Source: Bodonicaedibacter sp963693005
GTDB taxonomy: Bacteria; Pseudomonadota; Alphaproteobacteria; UBA6184
Reading direction: 5' to 3'
DNA: 64,000 nt
NCBI GenBank assembly: GCA_963693005.1
Contig: OY843726.1
Coordinates: forward strand, 186,001 to 250,000
The translations under genes were made by a program, and so were the position numbers. The notes under the pieces were generated by a model. It was not told where the DNA came from. It searched no databases and was given only the letters and a program-made list of their open reading frames with translations. Shown piece after piece: positions 23,619-33,035 of the stretch (the first letter of the stretch is position 1; every line of letters starts with the position of its first letter).

Positions 23619-24434
23619 CTAGTACGCAACACTTTCGCCGCCATCAACCACCAAGTTTACTCCGTTAACATGCCGTGATTTCTTGTTTAAAAAAAATGAC
23701 ACAACGTCTGCAACTTCTTCTGGGGCACCATATCGCTTTAGTGGCAGTTTATCTACGGTTGTTTTTAAATACTCGCGAACCTCTAGCCCCAGCTCACTTG
23801 CCCTCGACTTTACTTTAAGTAAATTAAATGGGGTAAGAATAAAGCCGGGAGAAATTAAATTAACCCGAACCTTTTTCTGAGAAAGCTGATACATCAAATT
23901 CTTAACCTGAGCTGCCCACGCCATGCGAACGACGTTTGTATTTTGATACCCCTCTGAATACTGCTTAGACGTGATTCCTGAAAACCGAACCACACTCGCT
24001 TCCTCCTTCAAACAAGGTATAACTTTCTGAAATACTGCCAATGGCTGTGTATAACCTGCCTGAAGAACAGACTCCCACTCAATTAACGTTTTTAGACCCA
24101 TAGGGGTCTTAAACATTGGTCTAGGAGGAATGAGCACGACACCATCAATGCTTTCGGAAGGTATTTAAGCTACATTGAACTTTTCTATGTCTGCATAGTC
24201 CATGTACACATAGCTTATTTTAGCTCGCTTATAACTCTTTCTAAGCTTAGAGTTTAATTGTTGAAATTTTGCTTTATTACGCGCTGCAATTACCAAATCA
24301 CAGCCCTCCTGGCATAGTAAGTTAGCTATATGAACACCTAACTCACTTGTCCCTGCCAGTAGTAAAACTGTTTTTGCTGAAAGAGCTTCAGACAAGAAGC
24401 AAAAAACGAAAAATAAAGCAGCACACAGCCTCAT
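23619..24434 (-). pseudogene. SDR-family oxidoreductase interrupted by an in-frame stop
   Basis: The minus-strand frame opens with a signal-like hydrophobic stretch (about 1-19), then KTVLLLAGTSELGVHIAN, a nucleotide-binding G-x3-G-x-G variant, and runs 89 codons to TAA (24165-24167). The same frame goes on directly after this stop for 181 codons, with IDGVVLIPP, the core strand region, and NLISPGFILTPF plus VNGVNLVVDGG, typical late SDR motifs. Thus a single nonsense codon splits a 271-codon gene. The catalytic Tyr-x3-Lys is also not intact (YQNTNV region). It lies downstream of mlaC in the same direction. A short N-terminal peptide may still be made, but enzyme activity is unlikely. Confidence 0.75.
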
Positions 24435-24504
24435 AAGGCTTCCTTCTCTGTTACCTCAATCTTATTTATCCCTCGGAATACTAAATATGAAAAAGCAGAG
24501 GATC

Positions 24505-25272
24505 TTAGTTTGTAGATAACATATATTCCATTACTTTGGGAAACAACTCATCCGTTATGCACTTTTTCATTCTATGCTTTTCTACGCCCTTACATGCGGC
24601 TTTTGCAGGCATATAATTTGCGGGGTTACGCTGAATTGCAGTAAAGGTTGCCTGCTCTGTAGAGACCATACTTGGGCCAGCTAACGTAATATCAGTCACC
24701 ATAAACACTCCATCCTTCTCAGCAACGTACCACTCTACTTTGACTGGGGCAGTTCCTTCATTTTGTAATTCTGAAGTTACAACAATTTGAGGAAACAAGA
24801 CTTCAGACTCAACCCCCAGAGAAAACTTTTTTACTGATTCTCCCGCATCTGTTACTGCTATATTTTGCCCTCCGTACTGATTGAATTTTTTTGAATACCT
24901 GTTTAATAACATTTGGTGAAACGTCATCAGATATTTATTGCGTTGAACCTGATCCATTTCATCCCACATAAAGTTTCCAACTACACGCTTCGCTATTCCC
25001 TCAAGATCAAACTTATTATTCATAACTTGTTTAAACTTTTCAACCTGCTCTTCGTACGGTTTGTTTTTCCAGTACAAAATACCCTCGGAGATGCTTTTTT
25101 CTACAAATGCTTTTGCTCTATCCGTCGAAGATTGCAGAGGTTTGCCGCCACCTCCATTATTTTTTGCTTTAGAGGCCGCGTCTATCTGACTTTTCATAGA
25201 AGCCGCCTTAACCTCATCGAAAACTCCGACAAACACACCCACAAAAATTGACATTAAAATGTACTTTTTCAT
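24505..25272 (-). CDS. mlaC: MlaC/Ttg2D-family phospholipid-binding periplasmic protein
   Basis: 255 residues with a signal peptide (about 1-23). A Gly-rich linker (NNGGGGK) precedes the MlaC fold, which has KFDLEGIAKRVVGNFMW, the family block around F-D-x-x-x-I-A-x-x-x-L-G-x-x-W. Later YVAEKDGVFMVTDITLAGPSMV matches the G-x-W-K-I-x-D-v-x-i-e-G-i-S-L region. MlaC shuttles phospholipids between outer-membrane MlaA and the inner-membrane MlaFEDB complex. It is longer than usual (about 210) due to the linker and a tail with a Cys pair. It overlaps mlaA by 4 bp (ATGA). Confidence 0.9.
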   Translation of the reverse strand: MKKYILMSIFVGVFVGVFDEVKAASMKSQIDAASKAKNNGGGGKPLQSSTDRAKAFVEKSISEGILYWKNKPYEEQVEKFKQVMNNKFDLEGIAKRVVGNFMWDEMDQVQRNKYLMTFHQMLLNRYSKKFNQYGGQNIAVTDAGESVKKFSLGVESEVLFPQIVVTSELQNEGTAPVKVEWYVAEKDGVFMVTDITLAGPSMVSTEQATFTAIQRNPANYMPAKAACKGVEKHRMKKCITDELFPKVMEYMLSTN

Positions 25273-25982
25273 TTTCTCTCCTCTAATTCAGCCTGACGTT
25301 TTTGCTGTAAAATGCTTTTAATTGTAACATACGGATCATAAGACTCCTTACGCAAACCTTCCATCATTCCTAGGTATCCCGATCTAGAATGAACTATTTC
25401 AACACCCGCAACGGCATAGCTTTCCCAACAATAGTTAGCTTGCACGGCTAATACAGATACCGGATCTCCAACTAGCTTAACTAAACCTCCCACTGCATCA
25501 CGAAAATTTGTGGGTCCTAAAATCGGCAACGTTACGTCAAAGCCTGGGCCGGCTCCCCATTGATGTAGGGTTATCCCAAAATCATTAGGTTGAACATACA
25601 CATCAAACTGAGCAGCAACATTTACTACCCCTAACCCTGCAGTATTAACTGTAAATATCCAAAAATTTTGTGCAAATCGATCCCATCTCCACTGAAACAC
25701 ATCATTCAGTAAGTAAAAAGGAACTTTTAGATGATTCGTAAAATTTCCAACCCCAAGCTGAACAATTTCAGGAGTTAAAGCCTTATAAGCTGTTGCAGCA
25801 GGCAGCAGTATATAATCGTCCAAAAAAAAGTTCAACTCCATCATCGCGCGACTAAACTCATCTAATGGATCGCTAGGTTCAAAGAAGTCAAACTCGTCTA
25901 TTTTCGCTTCTTTTGACCCAGAAAAGTCTTCCCCACACCCAGAAATTAACAACGCAATCAAGAAAATATTTTTTTTACTCAT
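25269..25982 (-). CDS. mlaA: MlaA/VacJ-family outer-membrane lipoprotein
   Basis: 237 residues from ATG 25982. It begins with a lipoprotein signal, FLIALLISGC, in which Cys16 is the lipidated residue. The VacJ domain has DPLDEFSRAMMELNFFLDDYIL, WRWDRFAQNFWIFTVNTAGLGVVN, FGITLHQWGAGPGFDVTLPILGPTNFRD, all canonical blocks (cut here to key parts). MlaA removes phospholipids from the outer leaflet of the outer membrane. A longer frame that starts at a TTG 51 bp upstream would hide the lipoprotein signal and is rejected. mlaC follows with a 4-bp overlap. The MlaFED components are not in the window. Confidence 0.92.
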   Translation of the reverse strand: MSKKNIFLIALLISGCGEDFSGSKEAKIDEFDFFEPSDPLDEFSRAMMELNFFLDDYILLPAATAYKALTPEIVQLGVGNFTNHLKVPFYLLNDVFQWRWDRFAQNFWIFTVNTAGLGVVNVAAQFDVYVQPNDFGITLHQWGAGPGFDVTLPILGPTNFRDAVGGLVKLVGDPVSVLAVQANYCWESYAVAGVEIVHSRSGYLGMMEGLRKESYDPYVTIKSILQQKRQAELEERK

Positions 25983-26058
25983 GCCACATTTTCTAAGTGC
26001 TTTCTTAAAGTTTACACTGTAACTTTGTACCAAAAAGCACTTAATAAAACTATAAAAA

Positions 26059-26358
26059 TTACTTATTTTTAATATTGCTTTCCTGCCGCAGTTTTTGTAT
26101 GCGCTCTACTACTCTAATATAGAGTTCAAATTGTCTTACCGCACTCTCCTCATCGCAAGAACTTGCAAACATCTTAACCAGTTCGACAATATCCACACTT
26201 GACAAATTTAACGCCGAGGCTCCCAGGTCCGAGACAATTGTCGCCGCTTGCATTTGAATTTTGTCTGCCTCATCTCTTTCTGCCTCACCAACGCTTAACT
26301 CTGATCCAGTTATTTCACTATACCCCATTATCAAGCACGTACACCACATCCGCGTCAT
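26059..26358 (-). CDS. small hypothetical protein
   Basis: 99 residues from ATG 26358, which has a perfect GGAGGG site 5 bp upstream; an in-frame ATG 12 bp earlier lies before that site. The short N-terminal hydrophobic part (MTRMWCTCLIMGYS) may be a signal or a lipoprotein-like signal (two Cys), and the remainder is a charged, helical domain with a Cys near its middle. It is 76 bp upstream of mlaA in the same direction and may share its transcript. No family recognised. Confidence 0.5.
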   Translation of the reverse strand: MTRMWCTCLIMGYSEITGSELSVGEAERDEADKIQMQAATIVSDLGASALNLSSVDIVELVKMFASSCDEESAVRQFELYIRVVERIQKLRQESNIKNK

Positions 26359-26393
26359 AAAGCCCTCCAAATTTCCAACTTATGATAGCTACT

Positions 26394-26521
26394 TAACGTT
26401 GATAAATTACTAAAACTGCAATCTTACTAACCCTCAAAAAACAAACAAATTTTGTCATAACGTTGATAAATTACTAAAACTGCAATCTTACTAACCCTCA
26501 AAAAACAAACAAATTTTGTCA
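26394..26521. repeat. 64-bp perfect tandem duplication
   Basis: The 64-bp unit starting TAACGTTGATAAATTACTAA occurs twice without a single difference (26394-26457 and 26458-26521). It lies between two small minus-strand genes and fills nearly the whole gap. Read on the minus strand each unit holds TTGAGG-N17-TTTAGT, a weak promoter-like pair, so the duplication may double a promoter of the downstream gene. The identity suggests a recent event. Confidence 0.95.
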
Positions 26522-26526
26522 CTACG

Positions 26527-26985
26527 TTACTCTGTAATTCTCTTTTTTTTCAACACCTCATACCAATTAGGTTGTATAGTCATACTTCTATTATGAAGAT
26601 AAGTATCAGAGAAGGTAGTTCTCACATCAAAATACGAATATATTTTACCCTCTATTTGTAGCACTAATTCCTTCAAAATCTTATCCGGCAAGTCAAGGTG
26701 GCCTTGCAGTTGCTCTATTAATTCTTGGGGGGTTTTTACACTCACCTTTGGGTCAATAGGTTGGGCGCTAACGTGACACGAAGTCACGCATAACATATAA
26801 CATCTTTTTCCCTTGCGAATCTTACTGTCTCTTTGTGATGAGGGATACTCCGGATAAAAACTTCTATCATCAGCTGGACACTCATACACAAAGTTAAGCC
26901 TACATTCTGGCGACTTATACGCGGCAATCAACGATTGTCCTAGATTTAGGATCCATAGCGCCAAAACTAATGTAACTCGACTCAT
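26527..26985 (-). CDS. small secreted Cys-containing protein, function unknown
   Basis: 152 residues with a clear signal peptide (MSRVTLVLALWILNLGQSLIAA). The mature part has five Cys: at C-R-L-N-F-V-Y-E-C near its start and in CYMLCVTSC, a pattern that allows disulfides in the periplasm or outside. A GGAG site lies before the ATG. It shares its 3' flank with the 64-bp tandem repeat. No family recognised. Divergent from tgt. Confidence 0.6.
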   Translation of the reverse strand: MSRVTLVLALWILNLGQSLIAAYKSPECRLNFVYECPADDRSFYPEYPSSQRDSKIRKGKRCYMLCVTSCHVSAQPIDPKVSVKTPQELIEQLQGHLDLPDKILKELVLQIEGKIYSYFDVRTTFSDTYLHNRSMTIQPNWYEVLKKKRITE

Positions 26986-27129
26986 AAATACTCCAAAATT
27001 GCTTGGAACAAGTATTGCCGTCTTGTAAAGAAAGTCAATTCAAAACTATAAAATAATTATAAACAAATATCGCCTAAAACTTGCCAACCTTATCAAATAG
27101 TGCTATAAGCCAGCCAGTATTCCAGCAAA

Positions 27130-28311
27130 ATGTTTATGTTCAGTTTTCACCTTACTCACTCTCACGAGAATGCACGCTCAGGCTTTTTACAAACCCCACA
27201 CGGAACTATTGAAACGCCAAATTTTATTTTTTGCGCTACAAAAGCTGCTATTAAAGGCCTAATGCCGTCTCAAATGAAAAATGAAGGCACTCAATTCATT
27301 CTATCGAACACTTATCACCTAATGATCAACCCTGGAGCTGACCACATTGAAAAAATGGGTGGCCTGCACAAATTTATGGGATGGGACGGCCCCCTACTAA
27401 CAGACTCTGGAGGGTTTCAAATTTTCAGCCTTGGGCACGGTTCAGTAGCAGAAGAAGTTAAAGGCAACAGAGACACAAAACGACCTCAAACCTTACTCAA
27501 AATTACTGAGGAAGGCGCAAAATTTAAATCATATCTCGATGGATCAATCCACTTCTTAACACCTGAAAAGTCTATCGAAGTACAACGAAAACTTGGTGTC
27601 GACTTTGCGGTAATGTTAGATGAGTGCACCCCTTTTCATGTAGATAAAGACTACACAGCAAGATCTATGCGTATGAGCCATCGGTGGGGGACTCGTAGCT
27701 TACTAGAGTTTCAAAAACATGACTCTGGAAAACAAAAGCTATATGGCATTGTACAAGGTGGGGTTTATTCTGATTTGCGTGTTGAAAGCTGTGAATTCGT
27801 CAATGAAAGTGATTTCTTTGGCATAGCTGTCGGCGGCTCTCTCGGAAAAAACAAAGATCAAATGCATGATATTGTTGCTTTAACTATGGCAACTCTTCGC
27901 AAAGATCGCCCCATACATTTACTTGGAATTGGTGGGGTAACTGATATTTTTAACGGAGTCCGTCATGGGATTGATACTTTCGATTGTGTACACCCCACCC
28001 GTTTAGCTCGGCATGGGGGAGCTCTGGTAAAAGCAAAACATAATCCAAAACCTAATCGCGAACATATAAATCTGAATAACTCACAACACAAATCATCTCA
28101 ATCCCCCTTAGAACCAGATTGCACTTGCCATACCTGCAAAAACTTTTCTGCGGGATACATTCATTATTTATTAAAAACAAAAGAAATTTTAGCCTTGCAG
28201 CTACTAACCCAACACAATGTTTCATTTATGAATCGATTGATGGCAGATATTCGAAAAGGAATAAAAAACAATAATTTGAATACTATCGAACATGAGTGGA
28301 CTTCTACCTAA
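27130..28311 (+). CDS. tgt: tRNA-guanine transglycosylase
   Basis: 393 residues. It has LSNTYHLM and LTDSGGFQIFSL (with the catalytic-pocket Asp), VGGSLGKNKDQM, LLGIGGV, and DTFDCVHPTRLARHG, which contains the nucleophilic Asp. The zinc site is C-x-C-x2-C with a distant His (CTCHTCK ... LTQHN). It exchanges guanine at position 34 of tRNAs with GUN anticodons for the queuine precursor preQ1. Several Lys/His-rich residues are inserted before the zinc site. ATG 27130 or 27136 may be the start. The next gene begins after 15 bp. Confidence 0.95.
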   Translation: MFMFSFHLTHSHENARSGFLQTPHGTIETPNFIFCATKAAIKGLMPSQMKNEGTQFILSNTYHLMINPGADHIEKMGGLHKFMGWDGPLLTDSGGFQIFSLGHGSVAEEVKGNRDTKRPQTLLKITEEGAKFKSYLDGSIHFLTPEKSIEVQRKLGVDFAVMLDECTPFHVDKDYTARSMRMSHRWGTRSLLEFQKHDSGKQKLYGIVQGGVYSDLRVESCEFVNESDFFGIAVGGSLGKNKDQMHDIVALTMATLRKDRPIHLLGIGGVTDIFNGVRHGIDTFDCVHPTRLARHGGALVKAKHNPKPNREHINLNNSQHKSSQSPLEPDCTCHTCKNFSAGYIHYLLKTKEILALQLLTQHNVSFMNRLMADIRKGIKNNNLNTIEHEWTST

Positions 28312-28326
28312 CTAAGGAGCTTGAGT

Positions 28327-29733
28327 ATGTTGAAAATTCGACTTACTCTATTAATGTTTTTTTTAGCAGGGTCATCACTTCATTTGTGCGCCTCTGCAGA
28401 CCCAAAAGACAAAAAACGCTATAACTTATCGCTTAACAACTCTCTACTTCCGTCAGCTAACTCCCCTACTGGAATGCGCGTTTTCTCACAGGAAATCCTT
28501 CAACTAAGCGCCTACCCTATTAACTCGTTAAATGAAAAATACGCACAGCAACACCCATACACAATCATTGCACTTACCTTGGCCAGTGGTGCCCTTTTAT
28601 ATTTGCCATTTCCAATATATGGTGTCTCTTCCGCCCACCACGAGTTCGGCCACGCACGGGGGCTCAGATTAGCGAACCCAAAGAGCAACCCGGAATACTA
28701 TAGTTTTGACAAAATTAGATATGAAAACTCAAACCCTTTTACTCGTGTTTATATTGGATCTAACTATTATCATATGTTAGCCAATGCCTTTACAAACTGG
28801 GGAGCCTTTGTTTTGCCCTTGAAAGCAAAGGCTCTAATTAACTCTTACTATAATAACTCCATTAAAACCCACGAATTCTTATCATCCGTGCAGAATTTGA
28901 TAGATAGCCCCGAAATTGATACTATTCAAGTTTTTGCCGGTGGATTAAACAATAATGCACTGATTGCAAGTTCAATAGAAGAACAGAATATCATAAAAAA
29001 CCAATCACATCTTTTCGATATCCTTTCACTTTCACACAATAAGCTTATGCCAAAATTCTATCCATATGGCTCAATTCCTCAAAAACTAACCGCAGAAGAA
29101 TTGCTTCTCAAAAATAACCACATATGCTTAGAGCGTATTATGAATGATCATGGGTCTATTGAACGTCACTATAGAAAACACTGCATCATCCCAAATTATG
29201 ATTATAAGTCGTCACATGCTGGATGTTTCATAAGCTACTTTTTAAGCGGGTCAACTTATCAATCTTTTTACAACATTTACAACTACATAATAACTAAAAA
29301 TGTTTGGTCCACTCCTCTTTCTTACAAAGGGCTGTACCTTCCGAACACTAACTTCTTTTTCACCTCCAAAGGACTATCACTAAAATTTAATCAGGCCTAT
29401 AGATACTCTGAAAACTTACTATTTAACCTATCTTATGAAACAGTCTATGAAGGAATCCCCACTAAAGAAATTGGATTTTCAGCACGGTATACAGTTCCTC
29501 AGCTTTATGACCTTTCCGTAACTTCAGGCGTCACTGCCTCATTTACCTCATATAGCTGGGTGGGCGGGCAAATTCACATAAAAGCATCTCTTCCCGTCAA
29601 CCAATATGTTCATATCGAAGCGGCCTACTACCTCTGGAATAGTCATACGCTAGATGGTGAGCGCAACATGACAGTCTCGAATAAGTCACATATCGACCAT
29701 GAAGTTATGATTGGATGCTCTATGTTTTTCTAA
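28327..29733 (+). CDS. putative outer-membrane protein with HExxH zincin motif
   Basis: 468 residues from ATG 28327, which has AAGGAG 7 bp upstream. Signal peptide about 1-24. A hydrophobic segment (about 79-99) is followed at once by HHEFGHARG, which contains HEFGH (105-109), a match to the HExxH zinc-protease motif. The second half is made of alternating residues typical of beta strands (from about 335 on: LKFNQAYRYSENLLFNLSY ...), and the last residues are MIGCSMFF with a terminal Phe, as in outer-membrane barrels. Thus it may be a membrane-bound or surface metallopeptidase with a barrel anchor. I know no family with this layout; the protease activity is inferred from the motif only. Confidence 0.65.
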   Translation: MLKIRLTLLMFFLAGSSLHLCASADPKDKKRYNLSLNNSLLPSANSPTGMRVFSQEILQLSAYPINSLNEKYAQQHPYTIIALTLASGALLYLPFPIYGVSSAHHEFGHARGLRLANPKSNPEYYSFDKIRYENSNPFTRVYIGSNYYHMLANAFTNWGAFVLPLKAKALINSYYNNSIKTHEFLSSVQNLIDSPEIDTIQVFAGGLNNNALIASSIEEQNIIKNQSHLFDILSLSHNKLMPKFYPYGSIPQKLTAEELLLKNNHICLERIMNDHGSIERHYRKHCIIPNYDYKSSHAGCFISYFLSGSTYQSFYNIYNYIITKNVWSTPLSYKGLYLPNTNFFFTSKGLSLKFNQAYRYSENLLFNLSYETVYEGIPTKEIGFSARYTVPQLYDLSVTSGVTASFTSYSWVGGQIHIKASLPVNQYVHIEAAYYLWNSHTLDGERNMTVSNKSHIDHEVMIGCSMFF

Positions 29734-29738
29734 ATATC

Positions 29739-29767
29739 TTGATTTACTCATTCTAAAAATGTATAAG
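29739..29767 (+). promoter_or_regulatory. uvrA promoter
   Basis: TTGATT (29739-29744), 17 bp, TATAAG (29762-29767), about 30 bp before uvrA. No alphaproteobacterial LexA box (GTTC-N7-GTTC) is visible nearby. Confidence 0.5.
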
Positions 29768-29797
29768 AAAATCATGCAAAAGCAATTTAATTTTTAG

Positions 29798-32629
29798 ATG
29801 CATGATCCAACAAAATTTATCCATATTCGTGGAGCCCGTGAACACAATCTAGACAATATCAACCTTGATATTCCCAAAGGTCGCTTGGTTGTGGTTACCG
29901 GCGTTAGCGGATCCGGCAAATCGTCCCTAGCATTTGATACTATCTATGCTGAGGGGCAACGCCGGTATGTTGAGAGTTTATCCGCGTATGCACGGCAGTT
30001 TTTGCAATTAATGGAAAAACCCGATGTTGATTCAATCGAGGGGTTATCTCCTGCAATCTCCATTGAGCAAAAAACAACCTCTAAAAACCCCAGATCAACA
30101 GTTGCAACAGTCACCGAAATTTACGATTATTTGCGGCTACTTTACGCACGCGTAGGCACTCCATACTCTCCCACTACAGGCAAGCCTATTTCCAGTCAAA
30201 CTGTCAGCCAAATGGTCGATCAAATTATGGACCATGCAGACGGGTGGAAGTTTTACATTTTAGCTCCTATCGCGCGCGGAAAAAAAGGCGAGTTCAAAAA
30301 AGAACTACAAGAGCTTCACAAAAAGGGGTTTTTAAGAGTTATTATCGATGGCGAAATACATACTCTCGATAGCACTCCCTCACTTTCTAAAAATATTCGC
30401 CATGATATTGAGATCGTTGTTGACCGACTAATCATGAAGCGTGACATAGAAACACGATTAGCCGACACCCTTGAAACCGCTTTAGAACTTGGCAACGGCT
30501 TAATTTACGTTGAGGACGCAAAGACAAAAGAGAGAAAAGTATTTTCTGCAAACTTTGCATGCCCCGTTTCTGGCTTTACTATACCTGAAATTGAGCCCCG
30601 CTTATTTTCTTTCAACAGCCCACATGGAGCATGTGAAACCTGCGACGGATTAGGTGAAAAGGTCGTATTTGATACGGATTTGCTTATTCCTGATTCATCT
30701 GCACCGTTTATACGATCCGTTGCTGCCTGGAATACCGACAAAGAAGGCTACTATCAAGGACTTCTCGTCAGTTTAGCAGAACATTTCCAGGTAGACCCCA
30801 AAACTCCGCTTAATAAAGTCCCAAAAGAACTTAAACAAGCCCTGCTGCATGGAACCAAAGATAAAGTCAATTTTTCGTTTAAGTTTGCCGGCATGGGCAC
30901 TTATCAAAAAAACAAACGTTACGAAGGCTTAATCTCCCATTTTGCTCGTCGGTATCGCGATTCTACTAGTGATAGTGTCCGAGATGAGTTATCTAAGTAT
31001 CAAACTGCTCTTCCCTGTGAAGCTTGTGATGGATGGAGATTAAACGACAAAGCTCGTGCTGTTAAAATTGACGGCAAACATATTGGCGAAATAACACTCT
31101 TATCTATCGAAGACTCCTACAATTGGTCTCAAAACTTAGAACGCTCCCTTACAAAAAAAGAGCAATCTATTGCACATCGCATCTTAAAAGAAATTCGAGA
31201 CCGGCTTAGCTTCTTAGTGAATGTGGGTCTAAACTATTTAACACTTTCTCGAAAAGCAGGCACTCTTTCTGGTGGAGAAAGCCAACGAATTCGTTTAGCC
31301 TCTCAAATCGGCTCCGGCTTAACCGGAGTATTGTATGTACTAGATGAACCCTCTATTGGGCTACACCAACGCGATAATGATCAACTCATCTCCACCCTAA
31401 AACATTTGCGCGATTTAGATAACACCGTCATTGTTGTCGAACATGATGAAGACACTATGAAAGCTTGTGACTACCTTATTGATATTGGCCCACGTGCTGG
31501 CATACATGGTGGGAAAATTGTTTCTCAAGGCACTCCCGACGAAGTCATGCATGACGAAAACAGCTTAACTGGCGCTTACTTAATGGGACGAAAGAAAATC
31601 CCCATCCCCACTGATCGTCGAAAAGGTTCAGGAAACACGATCACCGTTGAAGGCGCTATTCACAACAACCTTAAAAGTATTACTCTAACAGTTCCGTTAG
31701 GAACATTAACCTGTGTTACGGGAGTCAGTGGAGGAGGAAAATCTTCCTTGGTTATTGCAACTTTATACCGAGCTCTTGCAAAACATCTCTATAACGCCTC
31801 AGCAGTTCCCGGGAAATATAAAAAGATTTCTGGATTAGAGCATATTGACAAGGTCATTGATATTGATCAGTCTCCCATTGGACGCACCCCACGTTCAAAT
31901 CCAGCGACATATACCGGTTGCTTTACCCATATTCGTGACTGGTTCTCTGGATTACCTGAATCAAAAGCACGAGGCTATAAATCTGGGCGATTTTCATTTA
32001 ACGTAAAAGGTGGTCGATGCGAAGCTTGCCAAGGCGATGGTGTACTAAAAATTGAAATGCACTTTTTGCCCGATGTGTATGTTGAGTGTGATCAATGCAA
32101 AGGTCGCAGATATAATCGAGAAACCTTGGACGTGCACTATAAAGGAAAATCTATCGCAGATGTCTTAGATATGACGGTAGAAAATGGTGTTGCTTTCTTT
32201 GAAAACGTCCCCACTATTCGTCGAAAACTTGAAACACTTGCACGTGTAGGCTTAGGCTATATCCAAATTGGCCAGCGTGCAACTACGCTTTCTGGCGGAG
32301 AAGCTCAACGCATTAAACTATCTAAAGAGCTCTCAAAACGCGCAACTGGCCAAACGCTCTACATTCTTGATGAACCCACAACTGGCCTTCATTACCACGA
32401 CATCGAACAACTATTATCCGTACTTCAAGAACTAGTCACTCAAGGTAACACCGTTCTTGTAATTGAACACAACTTAGAAGTCATAAAAACAGCTGACCAC
32501 ATTATTGATATTGGCCCTGAGGGCGGAGACAAGGGAGGGACTATCGTTGCCCAAGGAACTCCTGAATCTGTATCCAAGTCAAAAAAAAGCTATACTGGAA
32601 AATATCTAAAACCTTACCTAAAAACGTAA
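29798..32629 (+). CDS. uvrA: excinuclease ABC subunit UvrA
   Basis: 943 residues, full length. Two ABC ATPase modules: Walker A GVSGSGKSS near residue 36 and GVSGGGKSS near 645, two signatures (LSGGESQRIRLASQ and LSGGEAQRIKLSKE), and Walker B (VLDEPSIGLH, ILDEPTTGLH). Zinc sites are present (CETCDG with CEACDG, and CEACQGDG with CDQCKG). It recognises bulky DNA lesions in nucleotide-excision repair together with UvrB and UvrC. There is no visible ribosome site, but a promoter lies 30 bp upstream. Its companion uvrB is not in the window. Confidence 0.98.
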   Translation: MHDPTKFIHIRGAREHNLDNINLDIPKGRLVVVTGVSGSGKSSLAFDTIYAEGQRRYVESLSAYARQFLQLMEKPDVDSIEGLSPAISIEQKTTSKNPRSTVATVTEIYDYLRLLYARVGTPYSPTTGKPISSQTVSQMVDQIMDHADGWKFYILAPIARGKKGEFKKELQELHKKGFLRVIIDGEIHTLDSTPSLSKNIRHDIEIVVDRLIMKRDIETRLADTLETALELGNGLIYVEDAKTKERKVFSANFACPVSGFTIPEIEPRLFSFNSPHGACETCDGLGEKVVFDTDLLIPDSSAPFIRSVAAWNTDKEGYYQGLLVSLAEHFQVDPKTPLNKVPKELKQALLHGTKDKVNFSFKFAGMGTYQKNKRYEGLISHFARRYRDSTSDSVRDELSKYQTALPCEACDGWRLNDKARAVKIDGKHIGEITLLSIEDSYNWSQNLERSLTKKEQSIAHRILKEIRDRLSFLVNVGLNYLTLSRKAGTLSGGESQRIRLASQIGSGLTGVLYVLDEPSIGLHQRDNDQLISTLKHLRDLDNTVIVVEHDEDTMKACDYLIDIGPRAGIHGGKIVSQGTPDEVMHDENSLTGAYLMGRKKIPIPTDRRKGSGNTITVEGAIHNNLKSITLTVPLGTLTCVTGVSGGGKSSLVIATLYRALAKHLYNASAVPGKYKKISGLEHIDKVIDIDQSPIGRTPRSNPATYTGCFTHIRDWFSGLPESKARGYKSGRFSFNVKGGRCEACQGDGVLKIEMHFLPDVYVECDQCKGRRYNRETLDVHYKGKSIADVLDMTVENGVAFFENVPTIRRKLETLARVGLGYIQIGQRATTLSGGEAQRIKLSKELSKRATGQTLYILDEPTTGLHYHDIEQLLSVLQELVTQGNTVLVIEHNLEVIKTADHIIDIGPEGGDKGGTIVAQGTPESVSKSKKSYTGKYLKPYLKT

Positions 32630-32654
32630 ACGCATCCAATAAAAACAACAAGAA

Positions 32655-33035
32655 ATGGTTAACAAAATGAGCTTCATCCCACACATTTGCATTATAGTTT
32701 TAATAGGACTTTCCGAAATTTTTGCTTCTGACTCCATCAACTCAACTCAGTCAGACTCCGAAAAAACTTTCTATGAAGCTTACGATCTATACGAAGCAAA
32801 CCACCCGAACCTTCCACCTGAATTATTAGAAAAAATCGAATCTTTACTTAAAAAAGTAGTTGCTGCCCCTGATTTAAACGAAGAAATCCTATCTGACACA
32901 GCCTGTTTTCTACTGGTCTTAGGCTGCACAACTTCTTTTAACACAGCAAAAGATCGCCTCTGGACAACTTGCCGCGCTGCCACTTATTCTCAATTTATTA
33001 AAGACGTACGCAAAATTAAAAAAGACAAGGAATAA
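32655..33035 (+). CDS. small secreted hypothetical protein
   Basis: 126 residues with a signal peptide (hydrophobic core HICIIVLIGLSEIFA, cleavage near residue 25). The mature part is acidic at first, then helical, with three Cys (DTACFLLVLGC and TTCRAA). It starts 25 bp after uvrA in the same direction and may be read from the same transcript. A second start (ATG 32667) is possible. No family recognised. It is one of several small exported proteins in this window. Confidence 0.55.
   Translation: MVNKMSFIPHICIIVLIGLSEIFASDSINSTQSDSEKTFYEAYDLYEANHPNLPPELLEKIESLLKKVVAAPDLNEEILSDTACFLLVLGCTTSFNTAKDRLWTTCRAATYSQFIKDVRKIKKDKE

Noticed and set aside
26394..26521. CRISPR array
   Set aside because: Only two copies in direct contact without spacers; a tandem duplication.
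29734..29797. LexA/SOS box before uvrA
   Set aside because: No GTTC-N7-GTTC or close variant is seen.
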